A program made the position numbers and the translations under genes. The notes beneath the pieces were generated by a model. The model ran no database searches. It had not been told where the DNA came from and was given only the letters and a program-made list of their open reading frames with translations. From a virus, in IMG/VR virus record IMGVR_UViG_3300032215_000120, positions 1-49,304 of that record: a stretch of DNA of 49,304 nucleotides; one strand, given 5' to 3'. Positions 13,579 through 22,200 of the stretch are shown here, one piece after another (within the stretch, counting starts at the first letter, position 1; every line of letters starts with the position of its first letter).

Positions 13579-13790
13579 TGCAAATACGTCCACAGCGACC
13601 CGACTACTCTATAAAGTTCACCAACCCCGATGGCGAGATCATTGGGACGTTGGACTTCAATGGATGGGTAATGACGTTTGATGGCGCAGCTGAGGAGAGC
13701 GCTATTAGATTTTTTCACTATGTCTCGCAGATGTTTTCCCAGCGTCTGGACGAGGAATATCAACGCGGTCTAACAGAAGGAAAGAAATGA
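13578..13790 (+). CDS. Small hypothetical protein
   Basis: 70 residues. A beta-rich N-terminal part (SIKFTNPDGEIIGTLDFNGWVMTFDG) is described here in general only: two strands and a turn. A helix with FHYVSQMFSQRLDEEY follows. It is joined to both neighbours by overlapping codons. Such proteins recur beside ERF-type recombinases in phages. Function unknown. Confidence 0.6.
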   Translation: MQIRPQRPDYSIKFTNPDGEIIGTLDFNGWVMTFDGAAEESAIRFFHYVSQMFSQRLDEEYQRGLTEGKK

Positions 13791-14497
13791 CAGTACACAA
13801 GAAGCTTATGGCGGCGCGAGTAGCGCTCCAAGGCATTGAGTTAAGGAAGTCGGGACAAAACAAGTTTGCCGGCTACAGTTACTTTGAGCTGGGTGATTTC
13901 CTGCCACACATCCAAAAGATATTTAACAACATCGGTTTGTGCGGCGTGGTTTCATACAACACAGAGTATGCAACCCTATGCATCACCGATGTAGAAGACG
14001 GCACAGTCATCGTGATTACTAGCCCCATGGCAGAGGCTAACCTCAAAGGCACCCACCCCATTCAGAACCTGGGCGCTGTTGAGACTTACCAAAGAAGGTA
14101 TCTCTGGATGACCGCCATGGAGATTGTTGAGCACGACATACTGGACGCAAGCGAGCCCATGAGAGAGGCGCCCAAGAAGATTGAGCCAAAGCCTGAGCCA
14201 GAACCTGAGCCTGAGAAACCCAAACTTAAGCAAAAGCCTTTACCCATACCGCCACCATTTAAGAACGATATGGTTCAGTGGCAGATCAAAGTTACAGAGA
14301 GCACAGAAGATAACTGGATTGACATTGTTATGGACGCGGCCAAGGTTTGCCTTGAGCTAACTAAGTCAGTCGATGATGTTAAGAACATTTATCAGGTCAA
14401 CCGAACTCTATTTGACAAGCTCAAAAACGAGTACCCAGACCAGCACGATGAGTTGCTGGAATTATTTAAAAAAGAAAAACAGTCTTTTAAGGAGTAA
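13787..14497 (+). CDS. erf: ERF-family single-strand annealing protein
   Basis: 236 residues. The N-terminal 130 match the ERF superfamily: KLMAARVALQG, FAGYSYFELGDFLPHI, TSPMAEANLKG, then LGAVETYQRRYLWMTAMEI. A Lys/Pro/Glu-rich linker (about 138-158) leads to a helical C-terminal part of about 80 residues. ERF proteins anneal complementary single strands during recombination-dependent replication. The nuclease at 12187 and the possible single-strand-binding protein next door support this. ATGA overlap upstream. Confidence 0.85.
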   Translation: MTVHKKLMAARVALQGIELRKSGQNKFAGYSYFELGDFLPHIQKIFNNIGLCGVVSYNTEYATLCITDVEDGTVIVITSPMAEANLKGTHPIQNLGAVETYQRRYLWMTAMEIVEHDILDASEPMREAPKKIEPKPEPEPEPEKPKLKQKPLPIPPPFKNDMVQWQIKVTESTEDNWIDIVMDAAKVCLELTKSVDDVKNIYQVNRTLFDKLKNEYPDQHDELLELFKKEKQSFKE

Positions 14498-14500
14498 ACC

Positions 14501-14761
14501 ATGGACTATCCAAATCGCGGAACCTTGTGGATGAACAAGTACAAGAAAAAAGATATTCAACCAGACATGACTGGAGACATCAAGATCGAGCTTGATCTTA
14601 TGAAGCAGCTCATGCAGGCTGCAGAGTCTGATCACGTTGTCATTAGGCTTGATGCTTGGGTCAGTAAAGATAAAGACGGCAATCGCAAGGTTGGCTTGAA
14701 GATTAATACCTACAAGAAAGAAGAAAGCTCAAGCCCAGTAAAGGATCCATGGGATGACTGA
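14501..14761 (+). CDS. Possible single-stranded-DNA-binding protein
   Basis: 86 residues. It reads NRGTLWMNKYKKKDIQPDMTG, then alternating strands (VVIRLDAWVSKDKDGNRKVG in general pattern) and an acidic end DPWDD. A small OB-like beta core and an acidic, aromatic tail are features of phage single-strand-binding proteins. It directly follows ERF with AAGGAG upstream. The assignment rests on tail and context, so it is tentative. Confidence 0.5.
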   Translation: MDYPNRGTLWMNKYKKKDIQPDMTGDIKIELDLMKQLMQAAESDHVVIRLDAWVSKDKDGNRKVGLKINTYKKEESSSPVKDPWDD

Positions 14762-15179
14762 TAACACCATCCAGTTTGAATGCGTCAAGATGGGCTTAAA
14801 GCAGTCTAAGGATGGCTATGTGCTGACCTTGGCTGTCCACCCAGATGAGCTGCCAGACACCCTAATGCGGGACTTTGTTGGCTCGCGTTACGTTGTTGTA
14901 ATGGTTCGTTTGGGTGACGATGAACAGCCCATCAATCGTGAGGGTGAGTTCCCAGGGGATCATGCCGTGAAGATGGCTGGCATCCTTTGCCGCGACCCAG
15001 AGTTCTGGGATTGGCTACACGCCAAGGAATGGCTCTTGGAAAAGAACGAGAAGGCTTGCTCTGAATGGATTTATTCCTATATTGGTATAGAGTCCCGCAA
15101 GGAACTCAAGACCAACGAAGAAGCGCGCGAGTTATTTAACAGACTAAAAGCCAGTTTTGAGGCTTGGAGGAATCAATGA
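14754..15179 (+). CDS. Hypothetical protein of the recombination operon
   Basis: 141 residues. The N-terminal half is beta-rich (FECVKMGLKQSKDGYVLTLA, DFVGSRYVVVMVRLG); the second half is helical with several Trp (FWDWLHAKEWLLEK). It overlaps the preceding gene and ends in an ATGA overlap. Similar proteins occur beside annealing proteins in phages of Proteobacteria, in my memory, without a known role. Confidence 0.6.
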   Translation: MTDNTIQFECVKMGLKQSKDGYVLTLAVHPDELPDTLMRDFVGSRYVVVMVRLGDDEQPINREGEFPGDHAVKMAGILCRDPEFWDWLHAKEWLLEKNEKACSEWIYSYIGIESRKELKTNEEARELFNRLKASFEAWRNQ

Positions 15180-15448
15180 AGAACCTAGTACCTTACAGCG
15201 TGTATTTACCAGTTGAGTACTACGACAAAATTAAAGAGCTGGCCAAAGAACGAAAGGCATCCAGCACCGTCAGAGATGCTATCTGCATGATCTTGGATGG
15301 TGACGATAGCTTTCGAGCTGGCTATAACAAAGCCATCAAAGACGCCATAAAAGAGATTGACGCTATCAAGGAGATCGAGCATATTGCTATTCGCGGGAAG
15401 TACTTGAACGACCTGCTGGCAAGTCAACTCAAACAACTGGGGGCATAA
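15176..15448 (+). CDS. Ribbon-helix-helix-like protein
   Basis: 90 residues from the ATG at 15176, in an ATGA overlap. It starts with a strand (VPYSVYLPVEYYDKIKELA) and a helix pair (ASSTVRDAICMILDG), as in CopG/Arc-type repressors, followed by a long helix. A role as local transcriptional regulator is plausible. The strand lacks the usual Arg/Lys alternation, so confidence is moderate. Confidence 0.5.
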   Translation: MKNLVPYSVYLPVEYYDKIKELAKERKASSTVRDAICMILDGDDSFRAGYNKAIKDAIKEIDAIKEIEHIAIRGKYLNDLLASQLKQLGA

Positions 15449-15670
15449 ATGATAGAAGAAAATGCAGAAAGACTTTCCGCGGCAATTTGCAATTTGTTTG
15501 ATGAGTTTGGTGATATAGAAACCGAAGCCGTGCTAATAGGAGTTAGTGCGGTGCTTGCTGTCATTATTCGTGAAATTGGCATGTCCGACGAGAAAGCCAT
15601 GAAAGCTTTTGCTGAGTCTTTGAAAGAAGCCAGAAGATGCCGTGATGATTTTTCTTTTAGGAAACACTAA
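15449..15670 (+). CDS. Small hypothetical protein
   Basis: 73 residues. It has a hydrophobic middle (EAVLIGVSAVLAVIIREIG) that could be buried or membrane-associated, between charged helices. It starts directly after the preceding stop and shares TAATG with the next gene. Confidence 0.55.
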   Translation: MIEENAERLSAAICNLFDEFGDIETEAVLIGVSAVLAVIIREIGMSDEKAMKAFAESLKEARRCRDDFSFRKH

Positions 15671-15858
15671 TGGAACATGAAGAAAACCTACGAGACTTGG
15701 CCGCCATGTTTGCTATGGTTGGCCTTATTCAAAAAAACTCAGACCCATTTGAGGTAACGAAAGATGCTTACATTTACGCCGATCACTACATGGATGCAAG
15801 GAAACAGCATGAAGAAGGAATCGTTGCCATTCCAAAGCGAAGAAAGACCAGCGATTAA
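15670..15858 (+). CDS. Small hypothetical protein
   Basis: 62 residues, helical, with a basic end (IPKRRKTSD). TTTAGGAAACACTA upstream gives a usable ribosome-binding site. The last third overlaps the next gene in another frame. No family recognised. Confidence 0.5.
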   Translation: MEHEENLRDLAAMFAMVGLIQKNSDPFEVTKDAYIYADHYMDARKQHEEGIVAIPKRRKTSD

Positions 15859-16009
15859 AGTCTACGGAAAGAGATTCTGCGCTACTTGTGGGTACTCTAG
15901 AAATCTAGATATTGGCAGAGTAGTAGATAAAAAGACAGATCGCTGGGTCTGCTTTCCATGTATAGAAAACCCACCACCAAAAGATGTATCGGAACAAGAA
16001 ACTGACTGA
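15809..16009 (+). CDS. Small zinc-ribbon protein
   Basis: 66 residues from the ATG at 15809, preceded by AAGGAAACAGC. It holds CATCGYSR and CFPCIE, a complete four-Cys zinc ribbon with about 25 residues between pairs. It overlaps the genes on both sides by 26-50 bases. Possibly a nucleic-acid-binding accessory protein. Confidence 0.55.
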   Translation: MKKESLPFQSEERPAIKVYGKRFCATCGYSRNLDIGRVVDKKTDRWVCFPCIENPPPKDVSEQETD

Positions 16010-16274
16010 TGCTGCCCGCCAACTACCCTGCCAACACTGTGGAACAAGTGACGGCACGGTGGTAGCGGCGCACTCCAACCAACTACGAGATGGCAAAGGC
16101 CGTGGCTTAAAGGCTCACGACTACCGTATTGCCTCGCTATGCTACAGGTGCCACTCTGACCTAGACCAAGGATCTAAGATGTCTAAACAGGAGAGGGTAG
16201 ATATGTGGGAAGAGGCCCACCGCAAAACGATAGGCCTCTTCTTTGAGAACAATATTATTGTTGTAGGCGTTTAA
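15984..16274 (+). CDS. DUF1364/HNH-like zinc protein
   Basis: 96 residues. It has CQHCGTSDGTVVAAHSNQ, a GLKAHDYRIASLCYRCHSDL segment and a helical end. This is the pattern of DUF1364, small lambdoid-phage proteins with a treble-clef/HNH-like fold (CxxC, H, CxxCH) near recombination genes. A nuclease or DNA-repair role is usual for the fold. It is the last gene of the rightward operon and overlaps the convergent polyvalent-protein gene by 20 bases. Confidence 0.65.
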   Translation: MYRNKKLTDAARQLPCQHCGTSDGTVVAAHSNQLRDGKGRGLKAHDYRIASLCYRCHSDLDQGSKMSKQERVDMWEEAHRKTIGLFFENNIIVVGV

Positions 16275-19200
16275 TCTGATCGTTCAAACCCTGCATGAGT
16301 CTGGTCTTCTGCTCATCAATTTTCTTGATGCGTTCTTCAGGAGCATCCTTCTCTTGCAGGAGTTTCTTCTGTTTATTTAGCTGGGTAATTTGGTTCTCAA
16401 GATAGTTAGCGCGGTTAATGAAGCGCACCTCTGGATGCTCGGCACGGTACTCGCGGGTATCTTCCTTGTTCTTCATGCGCTGCTTAATCTCATTCTCATG
16501 TTGAGCCAGCTCTGTTACGTTTGCATAGAACTTGGCAGAGATAGCGGCAGGCGTTGTTGTCTCGCCGTATAACTTACCTGCGATTGGCACTCTATACGAT
16601 GGCAACTCAGAAGTTTCACCCTTTGCCGCGGCACCTAAGTACTCGCCAGTCTTCATAACCTCACGGCCTACACCACCAGTGTATTGACCAATCAAGTAGT
16701 CAAGCTGGTCAGCAGTTGGGCTGATCTTGCCCTTTGTGTACGATGTCCCAGCAGGCGAAGAAACGTAGTTCAAAAACTCCGCGAGGTTCTTACTAAACCA
16801 GCTAGCACCTTCACGGCTACGCATGAAGCCTGGAGTTGGGGAGGTAGCGCGGTCTTCTTTGGAGATAGGTCTGCCAAACGCATCCTTGTTAGATTGGATG
16901 GCGGCCAATGGATCAAACGCTGTGGGCGACAGGATTTGTAACAAGCTACCAGAGCCTAATGGGTTGAACGAATCCAACACCAACGACGTTACATCCAGAA
17001 CTTTATCACCCAAACCCTTGGCACCAGTAATAGCGCCAGCTTGACCCAAGATGTACTCGGTAGTTAAGCGGCCGATACCAGGGAAGATGTTAAAGCCCAT
17101 AGGCATTGGGATAACAAGGTAGTCACCCCCGCCCATAGGCAAGATTAGGTTCTTGTCTTTGAGGAACTGTGGTGGCTCATCATCGTCAAAGCCCGCCATA
17201 GACAGGGCAATAGCCTGTATAACACCCAAGGTAAATCCGCCAGCCATGATCTTGCGACCAGCTGGTCCTTGCAAGGTTTCAGCCAAACGCTTTGTGCCTT
17301 GTACGGACGCATTAAAGAACGCATAGAGGGCTTGCAAAGTAGGAGATGCTGCACCCTTGCGGTTAAAGTTAACTGTCAGATTCTTAGCAAGGCTGGCGGC
17401 TTTGTCTTCGTTTAGACCTTGGTCTAGGGCAACCTTAAACGCAGACAGACGCACGGCATTTTCCATGGCGTCGTTGTAGTCTGATAGCCAGTTAAACACA
17501 GCATCAGCCGTCTTACGAACATTGCTTCTGTCTAGTTTTTCCAGCTCTCGAGCAACGATGCCGGCCTTGTCATTACCTCTACTGAATTGTTCCTTGTAGC
17601 CAGTAGTACCGCCTGCTTTTTGGAAGCGCTCAAACAACTCTTGCCATTCACCTTTTGGCTCTTTGCCAGCACGCTGAGCACGCAGGTCAGAATAAATACT
17701 TCTTAGGGCTGGGAAGACGCCCTTCAGTACTTCTTTCTCATGTCCAGCAATATCAGTGGTAGTCAGGTTGAGGGCAGCACCTTGGACGTCGCGTGCAAAG
17801 TTCCATGCACCGAACACTGGGTTGTACTGGGTATTGACAGACGCCATGAAGCGCGTGACTTCACCAATCGTTCCCATGGCTAGACCCATTTGCTCGGCAT
17901 CTAGGTTCTTCAGAGACTCCACCATGCGCTTGGCGCGAGGATCACTGCTGTTAAAGATGATGAAGCGATCTTCGCCATTGATACGGATTGGGAATACGTT
18001 GTCGCTGTTTCTCAGTAGAGGATTAACAACGTACTTCACCATGCCAGTCTTCTTATCGAAGGAGGCTGTAACAGGTTCTTTAGCAATGTTCTCTGCGTCG
18101 TCTGGGTTAAGGCCTAAGTCCTCAAGCTCAGCAGCTAACTTGTCTTTGTTCTTGATTGCATCAGGATTAATTGGCAACCAGAATTTAGTGTTTGGATTCT
18201 GAATAGCCAGCCCGTATAGCGCACGGCCAACTCGAGCCTTTTCAGACTTCATGATGGCCTGCTCGCGCTGGAGTGCAATGTTCTCAAATATGTCAACTAC
18301 GCTCTTCAAAGAACCCGTTGCACGCTTAGAGAATCCACCGCGGCTACCTAAGCCAGCACCAACACCGCCACCTTTAGTAACGTACTCCAACTCATCTCGC
18401 TTGAGCGGAACATAAAACGGGAATGCTTTGCGCCATGCTTGGATGGTTTCTTTCTTCTCAATACCGGTCTGCACCAGCATGTCCTGGGTGCCTCGAACGA
18501 TAGAGTCAATCTGTTTGGCTAGCTTCTCAAACACAGCCTTGCGGTCTGCGGGCAGATCTTCCAAATACTTCTTTGCAGCCTCTGTGGAAATGCCTGAGCC
18601 CTTGTTTTGGAGCTTGGGGTTTGGATTGATCTTGTTGATGTGTTCGTTGTACTCTTCGGCGTGGCGGTTGTGCAGGTACTGATCAAGGTCATCAATAGTG
18701 ACGTTAGCGTCCTTCATGTCCTTGGTGATTGGCAGCAGTTCTTTCTGCAAGAAGTCTTTGATGCCCTTGGCAGTGCGGCCGTGGTACAGCTCTTCCTTGA
18801 TATAGGCGTTGAACTTGTCAGAGATCTCGCCAACAGCTTTCTTGATGTTTTCAATGACGCGCTTGGTGTCAATCTGCTTATCAACAATCTTGTATTGGAA
18901 GTCATCAAGTTTGCTGTCTTGCAGGTTATCCCACTCAGCAGGCGCCATCTCGTCGCCCTTGAAGTTTCGATAGTCTGTGGGTGGTGCGCCTTCTACAGTT
19001 CCCTTGGCAAACAAGGGCAGCTGATCTTCTGCCACCAAAGTTGTTGTTGGAGTGAAGTCAACATTGCTTGTCACCGTATCTAAGTACTGGGCAAAGGTTT
19101 CGTTAGGCAAGAACTTAGCAGCCTTGGCTTGTGCAAAGAACTTCTTGATGGCAGCGCCTAGCTTGGCAAAGAACTTCTCGACTACGCTAACAGGCTTCTC

Positions 19201-22200
19201 GCTTGTCGTAGCCCAGCGGGATACTTGGTCTGCATACCACTCACTAAAGCTAAACCAGTATTGCTGGTTGGCCATCTTGTTTGCAGGAATGTTTAACTCT
19301 CCCTGCGTAGCGCGGCCTGTGCGCTTGGCGCGCATAGACTCAACCAACTCCTTGGCTGTACCGCCTCGAGCGGTCTTAAACCATGCATTGAACTCTTTGA
19401 TCAAAGCATTCTTAGTCTCAACGCTGGCGTTTTCGTAGGTTTGCTTTTGATGGATATGGCCAAACTCATGGGCAATAACTTCCAGCATCTTGCCGGCGCT
19501 TGTGCTCTTACGAACAATGACGATGTAGTCGTTAGGGCCAACCTTCTTAACTGTTCCAGGCTCATTTAAGAAACCCATGTAGCCAATTGCACGGTGTGGG
19601 CCGGTGAACTTATCCTTGTTGGCTAACGCTTCTTCAGCGGTCATGATGTGGATGTTGCCATCCAGCTTAAAGATCTTTGCCCAGTTTTTAGCAACAGCAG
19701 AGACTCTGCCGGATATACCAGTGGAACTTGTTACACCTGGCTCGATAGTCAGGAAAGGTTTCTTGGCGTGTTGCTCGGCAGCCTTGGCTTCAAACTCTTG
19801 CTTGACCTTAACCAGCTCACGATACTCGGAATCCTTCAGGCCAAATGACTTGGCTGGGAACTGCTCAATGTCATTTCGATACATCGTATCTTTGACGTAT
19901 GGAACATAGATTGGTTCACCAGTGCTAGCGCCATGCGCGCGAACCAAGCCAAGGTCACCATTGCTATAGACAATATCTCCGTTGTAATGTTTGGCTAAGT
20001 CTTCTATGTTTCCAATGGCGCCGGATATCTTGTTAATTTCTTCTGGCGCCCGCTCCATAACTTTAGTGCTTGGGCCGTTGTAATAAACCGGAAAATCAAA
20101 GCCAAACTTTTTATACAGGGCAACAAGCTCGTCAAAATTAAGTCCAGCTTGATTTGTTTTCTTGTCTCTCAAAGGCGTTGGCTCGGCGAATAAAACCAAA
20201 CCGTTTTTATCTGCAATATCTACCAAATCTTTTAATGCCCGGCTGGCTTTTCCTTGGCCGCGAGCTTCAGGATCAACCAAGATAACTTCAATAGTTAAAT
20301 CCTCATTATTGCCTCTCCCCAGCTGCACGCGATCCTTGTGTTCAAACAATACTTGCTGGGGGCTTAATGCCAAACGCACGCCATCTTTTTCAAATGTGCG
20401 ATGTTGGTTGCCGCCCTTGTCTGTGTAGGTACGCGGGTCGTTAAGGGCCAATACTTTATAGCCTGTATTAACAAGACCATACGCAGCTGGATAAGTTAAG
20501 GTATTGCCGTCAGGCGTATTTACTTCGTAGGACGGCTCTTCAGCCGGCTCTTTAGCTTTTGGTTTTTGTTTGGCAGGCTTCTCTTCTTCCGCAGCAAAGA
20601 TATCCTTCTGGCCGCGGGCAGCAGCCTCATCAGCAGGGCGGTTGCTACCAGTCAACACAAACTCACCACGCTCAGCGTCAGCCTTAGCTTTAGCCTCTGC
20701 CTCCTTCTCTAAGCGTGCGTTCTCTTTTTCTAAGCGGTCTATCTCTGCTTGCTTAGTTTTTAACTCTTCTGTTGTTTGCTGCTTGAGTTCAAGCTCCGCA
20801 GGTGCCTTGCTTTCCGCAGGGACTGGAGCCTTTTCTGTGGGGACAGCCTCACCAGTTTTTGCAGTAGTTCTTCTCTCTTCATCTTGTATCTCCTGTTCGC
20901 TGAAGCCTAAAGCCTCCATTGCCGCACGCGCAGACATTGTGCTGGCGGGCGTATCCATTAGCTCGTTGATGGCATCATCAAGGGCTTTGAAATCTTCGTT
21001 GTTAGTAGCGGCAAGCTCTTGAGACATTTGATCCATGTACTCTTGCTCAGACATGCCATACCACTCAGCATCAGTCTGGCCAGCGCGCTCTTCGTAGTCT
21101 TCTCCCTCTTGGGCTGCGCGCTCTGCATACTTGGCGGCCATGTCTTCTTGGGCTTGCTCAGAATAAACTGGCTCAACTTTCTTACCAGAGATGGCTAGCT
21201 CAATTAAATTAACCAGATCAGATTCAGTTGCGTCTTGTGGCAGGTACCCGTCTTGAATGGCGTATACGACTAGATCATCAGGCAACATGCCGGACTTTTT
21301 AAAGATGGGTCCATAGCCGCTAACTAAAATTTGTTTGCCAGCATTGAACTCAATCATTTGGCTCTTAGGTTTACCCTTCTCATGGTAAAGACCTTTGCTC
21401 GCCAAGAAAGTACGGAATGGATTCTTGTTGTATGCCGCTATGCGTAAAGGGCTGGCTTTTTCTAGGGCCGTCTTTGGTTTGGCTTTTTCAACATTTGGTT
21501 TCTTTGAAAGTTCTTCTAGTTCTTTATTTGCTACAGCAATGTTTTTCTTATAACTGTTAGTGCTATTTTTTGTGTTCTCTGTAAAAGTTTCAAACTGAGA
21601 GTCATTTAAATATCCAATAGAGTGTTGGTACTGAGCTTCATTTAAAGCCACTTCATCATAAGCAATGTTAAGTTCGTTATGTTTAATTGAAGCCTCATAA
21701 AGCTTTCTTAAGTTTTCGTCAGTTTTATTTTTTTGATAGTTTGCATGTATTTTGTTGTATTCTTCAACTGCTTTGTCAAATTTTTTGTAAGCCTCTGTAG
21801 TGGCTTTATTAAGCTTGGTTCTGGTGGCAGCATTAGTGACTGGAGCAACGGGCGCAACCCCTGGCTCAACGCCTAGAAACTTGTATGTATTTGCAACATC
21901 CGCCTTTGATTCTTCTATAGCCTTGGCTAACTTTTCTGGATTGGCAAGCTTTTTGTTATTGCCAACGCGCTCGCTTTCCATAAGAAGACGAGATCCGCCA
22001 CCAGTAAGTGTGCTGAATTGATCAAACAAAGGACGCACATCTGCTGGAACTTGGTGCTTGACAGCATTAGCAGAGTAACCCTTGGCGTTAATAGCGTCCG
22101 TAACTTTTTGGATGGCCTGATTTAGTTCTCCAATAACTTGCTTGACTTCAGGCTGGCCGTATTTCTTAAGCTCATCTAGACGCTTCTTGTCTTCTTTGTA